Below, piece by piece: positions 35,604 to 45,531 of a DNA stretch of 64,000 nt (positions are counted from its first letter, which is position 1; every line of letters starts with the position of its first letter). Position numbers and translations under genes: made by a program. This DNA comes from Bacteroidales bacterium. GTDB lineage: Bacteria > Bacteroidota > Bacteroidia > Bacteroidales > UBA932. Location: NCBI GenBank assembly GCA_017429765.1, contig JAFROJ010000056.1:1-64000 (forward strand), in the 5' to 3' direction. The notes beneath the pieces were generated by a model, which saw nothing but the letters and a program-made list of their open reading frames with translations, did no database searches and was not told the DNA's origin.

Positions 35604-37032
35604 CGTCCAGCTCCACAATGATGTCCTCCGGAAGTATCTTTATTCCGACAAGGTCGCCCTTGTCCCAGATGTCGTTAGTGTCGACATAGATGTATTCCCC
35701 GCTCTCCGTCTTGACGGTGAGGTGGTAGTGGTCGCCTTTGTAGAGGATGAACCAGACCTCCCCGCTCGCCTCTCCCTCCTCCTCGTGGTCCATGAGGTCC
35801 ACTTTGGAGAAACTGACATGGGCCTTGGCGGAGGCGCCGTCGAGACGACCCTCGAAGCCCTCCGGCAGCTTGATGGGGGAGCACTCGAACTCCTCACCGA
35901 ACATCTCCACCCGGGTCTCGTCGATCACATGGCAGTCGATGACGTTCTCGACACGCTCTTTCCTCATCACCTGGATGTCGTCCGGGTGGATGAGCATCTC
36001 GACGGTCCTTCCGGGATCGAAAGCGTCGTAGTCCTGGATCTGGAGCTCGTTCCCGGAGTCAGTGTCGACATACATCTCGTAGTGGATACCCTTGAACATG
36101 CAAGACTTGACAGTGCCGGTGAACTGGGCGCCCTCGAGGGTGTAGCCGATGTAGACGTCCTCGGGCCGGATCACGACATCAACGGGGACATTCTCCCCGA
36201 ACCCCACGTCCACACAGTCGAAATCGTGGCCGATGAAACTCACCCTCCTGTCCTCTATCATGGTGCCGTTCAGGATGTTGCTCTCGCCGATGAAGTCGGC
36301 GACGAAGGAGTTGACCGGCTCGTTGTAGATGTCGGTCGGGGTCCCTATCTGCTGGATCCGCCCCTCGTTCATCACCACTATCGTGTCGCTCAAGGTCAGG
36401 GCCTCCTGCTGGTCGTGGGTCACATAGATGAAGGTGATCCCCAGCTTCTGGTGCATCTCCTTCAACTCTATCTGCATGTCCTGCCTCATCTTGAGGTCGA
36501 GTGCGGCCAGCGGCTCGTCGAGGAGAAGCACCTTGGGCTTGTTGACTATAGCCCTCGCTATGGCGACCCTCTGCTGCTGTCCTCCGGAGAGGGAGTCGAC
36601 GTCCCGGTCCTCATAGTCGCTCATGCTCACGAGTTTCAGGACCTTCCGTACCCTGGAGCTTATCTCGTCCTTCGGTACTCCCTGGAGCTTGAGGCCGAAG
36701 GCTATGTTGTCGTAGACGTCAAGATGGGGAAAGAGGGCGTAGCGCTGGAACACGGTGTTCAGGGGTCTCTGGTGGGGAGGGATCCCCGCGACGTCGCGGA
36801 ATTCCTCCTCGCCGTTTCTCTTGCCCCATTCCATCATGATCCTGCCCTCGTCAGGCTGGAGGAAGCCCGCTATCATCCGAAGGAGAGTGGTCTTGCCGCA
36901 GCCTGAGGGGCCGAGCAGGGTCACAAACTCGCCTTTGCGGATGTAGAGTGATATGTCCTTAAGAACCTGGTTGTCTCCGAATGATTTCGAGAGATGCTCA
37001 ATGTTGATGATGATGTCGTCCCGTCCGTTCAT
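35587..37032 (-). CDS. potA: polyamine ABC transporter ATPase (PotA-like) with long C-terminus
   Basis: The 481-residue ATPase has Walker [10 protein letters not shown] near 39-47, signature LSGGQQQR, Walker [13 protein letters not shown] and the switch His in [14 protein letters not shown]-type domain follows. The protein is about 100 residues longer than E. coli PotA (378): the region after about 360 repeats a beta-rich pattern and ends in a second TOBE-like stretch ([20 protein letters not shown]). The extension may sense substrate or regulate ATPase activity. It overlaps the porin stop by one base. Confidence 0.92.
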   Translation of the reverse strand: MNGRDDIIINIEHLSKSFGDNQVLKDISLYIRKGEFVTLLGPSGCGKTTLLRMIAGFLQPDEGRIMMEWGKRNGEEEFRDVAGIPPHQRPLNTVFQRYALFPHLDVYDNIAFGLKLQGVPKDEISSRVRKVLKLVSMSDYEDRDVDSLSGGQQQRVAIARAIVNKPKVLLLDEPLAALDLKMRQDMQIELKEMHQKLGITFIYVTHDQQEALTLSDTIVVMNEGRIQQIGTPTDIYNEPVNSFVADFIGESNILNGTMIEDRRVSFIGHDFDCVDVGFGENVPVDVVIRPEDVYIGYTLEGAQFTGTVKSCMFKGIHYEMYVDTDSGNELQIQDYDAFDPGRTVEMLIHPDDIQVMRKERVENVIDCHVIDETRVEMFGEEFECSPIKLPEGFEGRLDGASAKAHVSFSKVDLMDHEEEGEASGEVWFILYKGDHYHLTVKTESGEYIYVDTNDIWDKGDLVGIKILPEDIIVELDDEQEK

Positions 37033-38018
37033 TATCTTCTGGGGATTTTGAGGTAGAACATGGCGCCCAGAGTCAGGGAAGCGCCCCTGAACACGGAATT
37101 GTAAGCCGCCGCGGCGTGGATCCTGAGATCCTGGCTGTCCCTGAGGGGGAACCAGTGGGCGGCGAGTCCGAACGTCTCGTTCCTGTAGTCTATCTTAGAG
37201 GTTTTCTCGAGACCGGCCCTGCCCAGGAACTCCCACTTGTCGGAAGGATTGAACTTGGCGGTGGCGAAGGCTGTGACCCCGTCCTCGAGAATCGTTAGCG
37301 CGCTGCCGACCTTGTTGGTGACATCGAGGCTGATGTTCCAGTCTCCCAGCTCAAGATTATGCCCGAGGGTGAACATCCACTCGTGTCCGCCGTCCCAGTT
37401 TTCTATGAGGTTGGTGCTGTAGAGCAGGCTCACCGGGCCGTAATATCCTTGATACTGAAGTGAATACGCCATCGCGTCGAAAGGCTTCTCGCCATAGGGT
37501 GAGCCGGTGGCCTGAAGGAAGAGCCCGGTGGTCTCGCCCTCGTTCATCCAACCGGCCTTCAATCCCCACTGATAGCATTGGAAGTTGTTGAATAGTCCTG
37601 TCATCATGTCCCAATGGACGTCGAAGTCATATTCCTCCAGCTCGAAACCTCCGAAAGTCATGACCTGCTTCCCGGCTGTGAGAATGAAGTTCCCCGGAGC
37701 GTACTCGAGGTAAGCCCAGTCGCACCAGTTCACGTCATCGGCCCGCCAGGTGTTCTGGTAGAGATACTTGGGCTCGGAACTGAGCCAGTGGTTGCAGACA
37801 CTGAAAGAAAGGTTCTCGGAGATGTTTCCCTCGAACAGGGAATAGAGCGAAGAATTGCCAAGAGTTACCTCACCGTAGCTACCGTTGTAGAACACGGGGT
37901 TGACGTCAACCCGCGGAATGATGGTAATCCCGGCACTGGCGCCGGAATCGTCAGCCCCTTGCGCCTGGGCAAGGGTGCAGAGCAGGATCGAAGCCGCAAA
38001 AACAACCAGTCTCTTCAT
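37032..38018 (-). CDS. outer-membrane porin-like beta-barrel linked to potABCD
   Basis: The 328-residue product has a signal peptide cleaved after AQAQ. Alternating hydrophobic and aromatic strands run through to an end rich in barrel patterns ([14 protein letters not shown]). [24 protein letters not shown] block near 110-132 resembles the constriction region of phosphate-selective (OprO/OprP) or OprD-type porins. It opens the operon and its stop overlaps the potA start, so it is probably the outer-membrane entry for polyamines. A same-size relative is at 42038-43030. Confidence 0.75.
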   Translation of the reverse strand: MKRLVVFAASILLCTLAQAQGADDSGASAGITIIPRVDVNPVFYNGSYGEVTLGNSSLYSLFEGNISENLSFSVCNHWLSSEPKYLYQNTWRADDVNWCDWAYLEYAPGNFILTAGKQVMTFGGFELEEYDFDVHWDMMTGLFNNFQCYQWGLKAGWMNEGETTGLFLQATGSPYGEKPFDAMAYSLQYQGYYGPVSLLYSTNLIENWDGGHEWMFTLGHNLELGDWNISLDVTNKVGSALTILEDGVTAFATAKFNPSDKWEFLGRAGLEKTSKIDYRNETFGLAAHWFPLRDSQDLRIHAAAAYNSVFRGASLTLGAMFYLKIPRR

Positions 38019-38056
38019 TTAAACCCATAAAGATTTATTTAGTTCAACTTGAGCTG

Positions 38057-38064
38057 CAAATGTA
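38057..38064 (-). promoter_or_regulatory. candidate -7 element of the porin-potABCD operon
   Basis: On the minus strand TACATTTG matches TAnnTTTG, about 40 bases before the porin start codon. No convincing -33 box was found, so this is tentative. Confidence 0.4.
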
Positions 38065-38074
38065 ATAAAAATAT

Positions 38075-38545
38075 CTAATTTGTTTCTCTCTTCAACGTGA
38101 TAATTATCACGCCGTTCGTGCCCCGGACACCGTAGATCGAAGCGGCGCTGTCCTTCAGCACGTCGACGCTCTCGACGTCGTAAGGATTAACTGACGAGAT
38201 GTCATCCACTTCCACTCCGTCCACGATGAATAGGGGATCGCTGGGGGCGTTGATGGAATTGACGCCCCTGACATAGACTTTCTCGGTGTTGGAGCCCTCC
38301 CGCTCTATCCTCACTCCCGGGACTTTGTCCCTCAGGTAGTCGTAGATGGAGTTGTAGACAAGGCGCTCGTCCTTCTTCACATGACTGACGGAATTTGTCA
38401 TGTCCTTTCTCCTGGCCTTCCCATATCCGATATTGATCATCTCCTCATTCTCGTCCCGGACGGTCCCGGCGCCACTCCTGGCCGAGGAGCATCCGGCCAG
38501 CGCCAGTGACGCGACGACGATAAGCGGGAAAAGTGACTTTCTCAT
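38075..38545 (-). CDS. stand-alone TonB-dependent-receptor plug-domain lipoprotein
   Basis: The 156-residue lipoprotein (signal ends LALAGC) consists almost entirely of a plug-like domain. VYNSIYDYLRDKVPGVRIERE, VYVRGVNSINAPSDPLFIVDGVEV, VESVDVLKDSAASIYGVRG and NGVIIITLK are the conserved blocks of SusC plugs. There is no barrel after it. It may be a periplasmic or surface decoy, a chaperone for a SusC barrel, or a TonB-interacting module. The gene follows the DUF389 gene by two bases. Confidence 0.82.
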   Translation of the reverse strand: MRKSLFPLIVVASLALAGCSSARSGAGTVRDENEEMINIGYGKARRKDMTNSVSHVKKDERLVYNSIYDYLRDKVPGVRIEREGSNTEKVYVRGVNSINAPSDPLFIVDGVEVDDISSVNPYDVESVDVLKDSAASIYGVRGTNGVIIITLKRETN

Positions 38546-38547
38546 GA

Positions 38548-39888
38548 TTATCTGATTATGTTGTGAACAACCACTGTAGTGTCCTCCATCCTCAGGCGGA
38601 GCCATTCCTCGACCTTTCTCAGCCTGGAAGCCTCGATCGGTTTCCCGGAGGTTGCCAGGACCACTGTCCTGTCCTTGACTCTCAGGCTGTCATCCACCTC
38701 GGCGCCCCTGGCTATCGAGATGTCCTTCACCTCGGGATAGCTGTAGCGGATCTCTTTGGCGAGCCTGCGATAGTTGACCTCCCTGCCCTTGATGTCTGAC
38801 AATTCCCGCTCTAGATCCCTGATCCTGGCGTCCTTGCGGGATATCTCGTCCTCGGCCCTCTCGTAGATGCTCTTGAGCAGCTGGTCTGTCGCCTGGTCAG
38901 AGTTACCCAGGTCCATCTCCTTGATCTGGAGCCGTCCCTGGGGGATCCCGTGCGATATGGCGGATTCCGAGAGGAACTCCATCTCCTCCTCGGTCAATTT
39001 CTTTCCGGCGAAATAAACCTCAACATTCCTGTCCTTGCCCTCCGTGATCTTGTAGTCGTAGATGTATCCCTGGCTGATATTCTTGTTTTCTGAGACGAAA
39101 GCCTGGACATTCCTCTCGAAATTGTTGTCCATGACCATCAACACGGCGCTCCAGAGGCTCGGGATCATGACGGCGATTATAGCCAAGGTCATCAGGGTCC
39201 TTGTCTTCCTGGCGACGGCCGGAGAGGCGTACTCCGCCTCCTTGAACCTGAGGTACTTGGTCAATATGTAGGTCGCTAGAATGATGAAGACGCAGTTGAT
39301 CATGAACAGGAGCATAGCGCCGAGGAAAAAGGCGGAATTGGCCTTGGCTATCCCGTATCCCGCCGTGCAGAGGGGAGGCATGAGGGCCGTCGCGATGGCG
39401 ACACCGGCCAGCACGGTCCCTTTCTCCTTCCTGCTGCTCTCGAGGATGCCCGCGAACCCGCCGAACAAGGCAATCAGGACATCGTAGATGGTGGGTCTTG
39501 TCCTCGCGGTGAGCTCGGTGGGATTCACGAGGTTGAGAGGAGATATCAGGAAATACAGGGAGGCGGCGATCAGGCTGACTATGACCATAACCAGCAGGTT
39601 CCGGACGCTCCCTTTCAGAAGAGCCGTGTCGTTGGTGCCGAGGGCTAGCCCGAGCCCGATGATCGGGCCCATGAGCGGGGAGATGAGCATCGCGCCTATG
39701 ATCACAGCCGTGGAGTTGATGTTGAGTCCCACGGACGCGATGATGACGGAGAACGCGAGAATCCAGACGTTGGGTCCCCTGAAATAGATGTTGCTCCTGA
39801 TCTTTTGGGCGGCCTCTTCCGTGTCGATCTGGTCGCTGATGTTCAAGACATCCTTAAGCCAATCCGTGAATCTCTTTGTGACTGTCAT
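38548..39888 (-). CDS. DUF389-family membrane protein
   Basis: The 446-residue protein has six or seven hydrophobic segments in its first half with the DUF389 signatures INSTAVIIGAMLISPLMGPI near 58-77 and GVAIATALMPPLCTAGYG near 161-178. A soluble C-terminal half includes a coiled-coil-like region (about 345-385) and an OmpA-like fold segment. Its function is not established. It is divergent from dpp11. Confidence 0.85.
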   Translation of the reverse strand: MTVTKRFTDWLKDVLNISDQIDTEEAAQKIRSNIYFRGPNVWILAFSVIIASVGLNINSTAVIIGAMLISPLMGPIIGLGLALGTNDTALLKGSVRNLLVMVIVSLIAASLYFLISPLNLVNPTELTARTRPTIYDVLIALFGGFAGILESSRKEKGTVLAGVAIATALMPPLCTAGYGIAKANSAFFLGAMLLFMINCVFIILATYILTKYLRFKEAEYASPAVARKTRTLMTLAIIAVMIPSLWSAVLMVMDNNFERNVQAFVSENKNISQGYIYDYKITEGKDRNVEVYFAGKKLTEEEMEFLSESAISHGIPQGRLQIKEMDLGNSDQATDQLLKSIYERAEDEISRKDARIRDLERELSDIKGREVNYRRLAKEIRYSYPEVKDISIARGAEVDDSLRVKDRTVVLATSGKPIEASRLRKVEEWLRLRMEDTTVVVHNIIR

Positions 39889-39907
39889 CTCTAATCTTCT
39901 CTAATCC

Positions 39908-39937
39908 TTGACAATATACAATTAATTCTTATTTTTG
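39908..39937 (+). promoter_or_regulatory. promoter of dpp11-porin operon
   Basis: TTG (39908-39910), a 19-base spacer and TATTTTTG (39930-39937) match the Bacteroidetes promoter consensus. Transcription would begin about 15-20 bases before the ATG at 39961. Confidence 0.7.
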
Positions 39938-39960
39938 CAGCTATTAAAACCGTTGTCGAG

Positions 39961-42030
39961 ATGAAAAGAATCATTTTATCACTGCTCGTCCTTGCCGCGG
40001 CCATCGGTCCTGTCCGCGCCGACGAGGGAATGTGGCTTCCCGTACTTATCTCCCAGAGGATAGACGACATGCGAGCCAAAGGTTTCAAATTATCCGCCGA
40101 GGACATCTATAGCGTCAACCAGGCTTCCCTGAAGGACGCGGTCGTGCTCTTCGGAGGCGGGTGCACCGGGGAGGTTGTCTCCGACCAGGGCCTTCTGCTC
40201 ACTAACCATCACTGCGGCTACAGTTTCATCCAGCGCCACAGCAGTGTCGAGCATGATTATCTCAAAGACGGTTTCTGGGCCATGGACAAGAGCCAGGAGC
40301 TGCCGAACAGGGGCTTGTCCGTGAGTTTCCTCCAGAGGATGGAGGATGTGACCGCGAAGGTGCTGAAAGGCTATGTCCCCTCCATGACAGAGGCCCAGAG
40401 GGACTCTGTCGTCAGGGAGAACTCCGCCCCTATAATCCGCGAGGCCATGAGTGAGGGCAAGGGTCTCCGGGCGACTGTGGAGGCCTTGTATTACGGCAAC
40501 CAGTATTTCCTCTTCGTCTACAAGATCTACCGCGACGTGAGGCTCGTCGGCGCCCCGCCGTCCTCTATCGGCAAGTTCGGAGGCGACACCGACAACTGGA
40601 TGTGGCCCCGCCACACAGGCGATTTCTCGATATTCAGGATCTACGCCGACAAGGACAACGAGCCGGCAGACTATTCCGAGGACAATGTGCCCTACCGCCC
40701 GAAGAGGTCGTTCAAGATCTCCCGCGCCGGTGTGAAACCGGGAGACTTCACCTTCGTGTACGGCTGCCCCGGAAGCACCAAGGAATATGTGATGTCCGAG
40801 GAGGTCAAATATGTCGCCGAGGTCTCCGACCCCCAGAAGATCGATCTCCGTACCAAGAGGCTGGACATCCAGAAGAAATACATGACCGCCAGCCAGGCCG
40901 TACGCATCCAGTACTCTTCCAAGAACGCCGGGATCTCCAACGCGTGGAAAAAGTGGCAGGGAGAGGTCAAGGGACTTAAGAAGATGAAGACCGTGGCCGC
41001 AAAGCAGGAGTTTGAGAAACGCTTTAATAAATGGGCGGAAGGAACTCAATATGAGGGCCTTGTGGATAAGATTGGCGAATATTACGCCGTCCGGAACCCC
41101 TATTATCACGCCTATGAGTACTACACCGAGACCATAAGGGCCGTCGAGATTCTCCAGTTCGCCTCGAATGTGGCGAACACCCTCAGGGCCGGAAGGCCCG
41201 CCGCCGCGGCCGCCGAGTCTTTCTTCAAGGACTACTACCAGCCGATCGACGAGGAGATATTCGTGGCCATGCTCAACGCGTTCGACAAGAAGATGGACGA
41301 CTCCTTCAAGCCTGAGTATTTCAAGGAGAGACTCGCCGCCTATGGCAGCGTGGAGGCTTGGAGGGACGACCTGTTCAAGAATTCTGTATTCACGGACAAG
41401 GCCAAGGTCTCAGCCTTGACCAAAGACGATCTCGACAAGGTGCTCTCCGACCCGGCTTACGAGCTGCTCGACGCGTTCAACAAGTGGTACACAGAGACTC
41501 TGGCTCCCGTTATCACCGACGCCAACTCCAAGATCCGCCTCGCCAACAGGGAATACATGAAGGCCCAGATGGCCTTCGAGCCGGATAAGGCCTTCTATCC
41601 CGACGCCAACCTCACCCTGAGGGTCGCCTACGGCCATGTTGAGGGGTACAGCCCCGTCGACGGCATGACCTACGCCCCGGTCTCCACATTGAAGGGCATC
41701 ATCGAGAAAGACAACCCTGAGATCTTCGACTATAATATCCCCCAGGCACTGAGGGACATCTACGCCGAGGGCGGCCACGACGACCAGCCGGTCTGTTTCC
41801 TGGCCACCAACCACACCTCCGGAGGCAACTCCGGCTCGCCGGTCATCAACGCCGACGGCAACCTTATCGGGATCAACTTCGACAGGGTCTGGGAAGGCAC
41901 GATGAGCGACATTGTCTTCGACCCGGAGGTTTGCAGGAACATCTCGATCGACATCCGCTACCTGCTCTTCGTCGTGGACAAGATAGGCGGGGCCTCCTAC
42001 CTGTTCGACGAGATGAATTTCGCTGATTAA
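39961..42030 (+). CDS. dpp11: S46-family dipeptidyl peptidase, DPP11 type
   Basis: The 689-residue protein has a signal peptide (cleaved near VRA), the catalytic His region TNHHCGY (His83/His84) and the nucleophile in GGNSGSPV (Ser624). Arg642 lies 18 residues after that serine. In Porphyromonas S46 enzymes the equivalent position is Arg673 in DPP11 and Gly in DPP7; Arg sets preference for Asp/Glu at P1. The enzyme would release acidic dipeptides in the periplasm. It is followed seven bases later by a porin-like gene. Confidence 0.92.
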   Translation: MKRIILSLLVLAAAIGPVRADEGMWLPVLISQRIDDMRAKGFKLSAEDIYSVNQASLKDAVVLFGGGCTGEVVSDQGLLLTNHHCGYSFIQRHSSVEHDYLKDGFWAMDKSQELPNRGLSVSFLQRMEDVTAKVLKGYVPSMTEAQRDSVVRENSAPIIREAMSEGKGLRATVEALYYGNQYFLFVYKIYRDVRLVGAPPSSIGKFGGDTDNWMWPRHTGDFSIFRIYADKDNEPADYSEDNVPYRPKRSFKISRAGVKPGDFTFVYGCPGSTKEYVMSEEVKYVAEVSDPQKIDLRTKRLDIQKKYMTASQAVRIQYSSKNAGISNAWKKWQGEVKGLKKMKTVAAKQEFEKRFNKWAEGTQYEGLVDKIGEYYAVRNPYYHAYEYYTETIRAVEILQFASNVANTLRAGRPAAAAAESFFKDYYQPIDEEIFVAMLNAFDKKMDDSFKPEYFKERLAAYGSVEAWRDDLFKNSVFTDKAKVSALTKDDLDKVLSDPAYELLDAFNKWYTETLAPVITDANSKIRLANREYMKAQMAFEPDKAFYPDANLTLRVAYGHVEGYSPVDGMTYAPVSTLKGIIEKDNPEIFDYNIPQALRDIYAEGGHDDQPVCFLATNHTSGGNSGSPVINADGNLIGINFDRVWEGTMSDIVFDPEVCRNISIDIRYLLFVVDKIGGASYLFDEMNFAD

Positions 42031-42037
42031 GAACGAT

Positions 42038-43030
42038 ATGAGGAAACTGATTGTCGGGTTCCTGCTACTTTGGGCGCCCGCTCTCCTGTCCGCCCAGGAA
42101 GGGGTGGACAGGCTTTTCCTTGACATGCGCGCCTCCTTCCACCAGGAGACTATGGACGGGGATTACAACAGCCAGATGATAGGGGAGTACCTGAATCTCC
42201 AACTGCTCGGCCACATCGCCCCAAATGTCAGTTATCGTGTCCGCCAGAGGCTTAACAAGAAAGTCTTCGACGAGCGTAACATGTTCAACGCCACGGACTT
42301 CATGTACGTCAACTGGGATGTCGACGACCGCTGGAGCCTGACCGCCGGGAAGCAGACTGTCCTGATAGGGGGCTATGAATATGACGCCGCCCCGATCGAT
42401 GTCTATTACTACAGCCAGTTCTGTAACAACATCTACCAGTGCTTCACTTTCGGGGTGTCCGCGGCGTACAAGTTCATGGAAGGCCAGAGCATCGTGGCCC
42501 AGGTCTGCAACTCCCCGCTGTCCCTCGGTTTCCAGAACATTTACGCCTACAACCTGGCGTGGAGCGGAGGTTTCGCCCCGTGGTGGAAGACGATCTGGAG
42601 CGCCAACCTGGTGGAGGACCAGGACAGGCGTCTTGTCAACTACATCGCCTTCGGCAACCGTTTCCTCTTCGGGAGCGCCCTTCTGGACATAGATGTGATG
42701 AACAGGGCCGGTCTGGGGCAGAGCGACTTCATGTTCGGGGACATGTCCTTCATCTCGAAGTTCATCTGGAGTCTCGGCCGCTGGAACATCTGCGCCAAGG
42801 GCGGGTACGAGTTCAACAGGGCCAAGAATATCGACTCGGAGGGTAGGGCGTACGACCTGGTCATCGCCCCCGGAACCGAATATGTCTACGCTGGGGCCGG
42901 TCTGGAGTGGTTCCCCTTAAAGAGAGACAACCTGCGTCTGCACGCAGTCTATTACATGGACAACTCAGCTCACAAGAATAACTTTGAGCTGGGTGTCACC
43001 TGGAGGGCCGACATCATCGGCGGGAAATGA
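42038..43030 (+). CDS. outer-membrane porin-like beta-barrel linked to dpp11
   Basis: The 330-residue product has a signal peptide (ends LLSAQ) and barrel-like strands, with a SLTAGKQTVLIGGYEYDAAPIDVYYYSQF region near 107-135 matching the GKQ...GG block of the porin at 37032-38018. Both are of nearly equal length and share the C-terminal strand pattern. Here it is co-transcribed with DPP11, so it might admit peptides or release products. Specificity is not readable. Confidence 0.72.
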   Translation: MRKLIVGFLLLWAPALLSAQEGVDRLFLDMRASFHQETMDGDYNSQMIGEYLNLQLLGHIAPNVSYRVRQRLNKKVFDERNMFNATDFMYVNWDVDDRWSLTAGKQTVLIGGYEYDAAPIDVYYYSQFCNNIYQCFTFGVSAAYKFMEGQSIVAQVCNSPLSLGFQNIYAYNLAWSGGFAPWWKTIWSANLVEDQDRRLVNYIAFGNRFLFGSALLDIDVMNRAGLGQSDFMFGDMSFISKFIWSLGRWNICAKGGYEFNRAKNIDSEGRAYDLVIAPGTEYVYAGAGLEWFPLKRDNLRLHAVYYMDNSAHKNNFELGVTWRADIIGGK

Positions 43031-43037
43031 GTATTCC

Positions 43038-43979
43038 CTAGATCAGGTCAAGTCCCCTAAGATACTCTATGCTCTTCTGGATGCCCTCAAGGCGGCTCAG
43101 GCCCATGCTGGGCTCGTCCTGCTCCACGCAAAGCCAGCGGGCGCCGGTCTCCATGGCCGTGAGGATGATCTTCTCCATGTCAAGCTGGCCGCAGCCGAGG
43201 GGCCTGTACTCGAACCAGCCACCCTCGTCTTTCATCGAGTTGTCGGTGCTGACGCCGATCAGGGCGTAAGGGGCTGAGCTGAGCTTACCCTCAAGCTTGT
43301 AGTCCTTGCAATGGACGACAGGGGTGCCGCCGTCGCCGTACCTGCGGAGAGTCTCGATCACATCCTGGCCGGCGTAGTCGCACCAGCAGACATCAAGCTC
43401 GTTCTGGAGATTCTCGCGGGCGTTGGACGAGAAGATCGCGTCGTAGGCGAGACTGCCGTCGGCGAGGGTCACGAACTCAAAGTCGTGGTTGTGGTAGAGA
43501 AGCTGGAAGCCAGCCTCGCGGACCTTGGCGCCGACCTCACCTATCTTGGCGACGGTCTCCTTGAACTGCTCGGGATCGATCCCGGGGCGGCTCGCCTCGT
43601 CCATGTAGGGGAAGACTATGTACTGGACCCCGAGGATGGTGTTCTCCTCGATCACCTTGTCGACATCGTCGATCATCTGCTGGAAAGGAACGTGGTTAGA
43701 GAAGGGGATAAGGCCAAGCTCCACGCACCAGCGTTTGACCTGGGTCACGGAATTGCCGTAATACTCTCCATAGAACTCGACACCGGTGTAGCCCATCTCG
43801 CTGACCTTCTTGAGTGTGCCGTAGAAATCGGCCTCAAGGTCGGTGCGCACGCTGTAGAGCTGAACCCCGACAGGGAGTTTCTTGGGGAATACGGTCTTGT
43901 TGGGAGCCTTGCCGGCGCATCCGGCGAGGAGGATGGCGGCCAGGGCGACGGCCGCGATTCTCAATATTCTACTCTTCAT
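43038..43979 (-). CDS. sugar phosphate isomerase/epimerase-like lipoprotein (AP-endonuclease-2 fold)
   Basis: The 313-residue protein has a lipoprotein signal (LLAGC) and a TIM-barrel xylose-isomerase-like domain: LPVGVQLYSVR, MGYTGVEFYG, LLYHNHDFEF with metal-ligand candidates, ELDVCWCDYAG and VVHCKDY. Exported members occur widely in Bacteroidetes, often with keto-glycoside pathways. A related gene sits at 57566-58459. Its start overlaps the end of the DUF1846 gene by 11 bases. Confidence 0.83.
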   Translation of the reverse strand: MKSRILRIAAVALAAILLAGCAGKAPNKTVFPKKLPVGVQLYSVRTDLEADFYGTLKKVSEMGYTGVEFYGEYYGNSVTQVKRWCVELGLIPFSNHVPFQQMIDDVDKVIEENTILGVQYIVFPYMDEASRPGIDPEQFKETVAKIGEVGAKVREAGFQLLYHNHDFEFVTLADGSLAYDAIFSSNARENLQNELDVCWCDYAGQDVIETLRRYGDGGTPVVHCKDYKLEGKLSSAPYALIGVSTDNSMKDEGGWFEYRPLGCGQLDMEKIILTAMETGARWLCVEQDEPSMGLSRLEGIQKSIEYLRGLDLI

Positions 43980-45459
43980 ATTCTTGTTGTTTGATGGTTA
44001 TTCTTCTGACTGGGTCGCAGGTCAGGCCTATCCCCAGCTTGTTGAATGTCTTACGGTCCACCTCGCTGAGCATGACGGTGGAGTGCACCTGGGCCCCGAA
44101 CAGGTTGGGCAACTGGTCTATGGCCATCTTGCAGTTCTCGTCGATGAGGCTCATCATGGAGATGGCGACGAGAACCTCGTCTGTGTGCAACCTGGGGTTG
44201 CGCCCGTGGAGATAGGTCACCTTGGTCTTCTGGATGGGTTCTATCATGGTCTGCGGGATCAGTTTCACATTGTGGGCGATCCCGGCCAGGTGCTTCAGGG
44301 CGTTGAGCAGAAGGGCGGCGCTGGGCCCGAGCAGCGGACTCGTGGCGGCTGTCAGGATCGTCCCGTCGCTGAGCTCGATGGCGGCGGTCGCTACTCCCGA
44401 CTCGTCCAGCCTCTCTTTGGCCGCCACCGTTGACCTGCGGTAGGCGGTCGTGATCTTGGCCTTCTTCATCAGCAGGGAGAGTTTGTTCACCTCGCTCTCC
44501 GCCGCCTTCCCGTCAGCGAAGTTGCAAAGCGCCGTGTAATAGCGCCTTATGATCTCTTGGAGGGAAGCCTCCCGGCAGACCTCGTCGTCGCACACGCAGA
44601 ACCCGACCATATTCACACCCATGTCCGTGGGGGACTTGTAGGGGGAGTAGCCGTAGATGTCGTCGAACAGGGCGTTCATCACCGGGAATATCTCCACGTC
44701 CCTGTTGTAGTTGACGGCGGTCTCCCCGTAGGCCTCGAGATGGAAGGGGTCGATCATGTTGACATCCTCGAGGTCGGCGGTGGCGGCCTCGTAGGCCAGG
44801 TTGACGGGGTGGTTCAGGGGGAGGTTCCAGATCGGGAAGGTCTCGAACTTGGCGTATCCGGCCTTGATCCCCCGCTTGTTCTCCTGGTAGAGCTGGCTCA
44901 GGCAGACTGCCATCTTGCCGCTGCCGGGCCCCGGAGCGGTCACGACGACCAGCGGCTTGGTGGTCACGACGTAGTCATTCCTCCCGAACCCCTCCTCGGA
45001 GTCGATCAGGGCGACGTTGTTGGGATAGCCCTCGATCGTGTGATGGTAGTAGACTGTTATCCCCATGTTCTCCAGGCGTTTCCGGTAGGCGGCGGCGCTG
45101 GACTGCCCGGTGAAATGGGTTATGACAACGCTGTTCACGCTCAGGCCCCTGTCCATGAACTCGTCGCGGAGCCGGAGGACGTCCATGTCGTAGGTGATCC
45201 CAAGGTCGCTCCGCACCTTGTTCTTCTCGATGTCGACGGCGCTGATCACTATGATGATCTCAGCATCGTCTTTCATCTGCATGAGCATCTTCAGCTTGCT
45301 GTCCGGCTCGAAACCCGGAAGGACGCGGCTGGCGTGATAGTCGTCGAAAAGTTTCCCGCCGAACTCCATGTAAAGCTTGTCGCCGAAGGTGGCGATACGC
45401 TCTTTGATCCGTTCGGACTGGATTTTGAGGTATTTTTCGTTGTCGAACCCGTATTTCAT
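43969..45459 (-). CDS. DUF1846 family protein
   Basis: The 496-residue cytoplasmic protein begins MKYGFDNEKYLKIQSERIKER and has a glycine-rich APGPGSGKMAVCLSQLY nucleotide-binding-like loop near 175-190, both characteristic of DUF1846. The late segment GARPNP-like HGRNPRLHTDEVLVAIS is also conserved. The biochemical role is unknown to me. A TAAATTTG on the minus strand at 45493-45486 may be its -7 box. Confidence 0.85.
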   Translation of the reverse strand: MKYGFDNEKYLKIQSERIKERIATFGDKLYMEFGGKLFDDYHASRVLPGFEPDSKLKMLMQMKDDAEIIIVISAVDIEKNKVRSDLGITYDMDVLRLRDEFMDRGLSVNSVVITHFTGQSSAAAYRKRLENMGITVYYHHTIEGYPNNVALIDSEEGFGRNDYVVTTKPLVVVTAPGPGSGKMAVCLSQLYQENKRGIKAGYAKFETFPIWNLPLNHPVNLAYEAATADLEDVNMIDPFHLEAYGETAVNYNRDVEIFPVMNALFDDIYGYSPYKSPTDMGVNMVGFCVCDDEVCREASLQEIIRRYYTALCNFADGKAAESEVNKLSLLMKKAKITTAYRRSTVAAKERLDESGVATAAIELSDGTILTAATSPLLGPSAALLLNALKHLAGIAHNVKLIPQTMIEPIQKTKVTYLHGRNPRLHTDEVLVAISMMSLIDENCKMAIDQLPNLFGAQVHSTVMLSEVDRKTFNKLGIGLTCDPVRRITIKQQEYEE

Positions 45460-45531
45460 AAGAGACTAGATTTGAATACGGGTTACAAATTTAAAAATTT
45501 TTCCGATATTCACACGACCAAAACGAGTAAG

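Noticed and set aside
35596..36906. 436-codon plus-strand open frame across potA
   Set aside because: Antisense to an ATPase gene with all motifs intact; no domain, RBS or promoter of its own.
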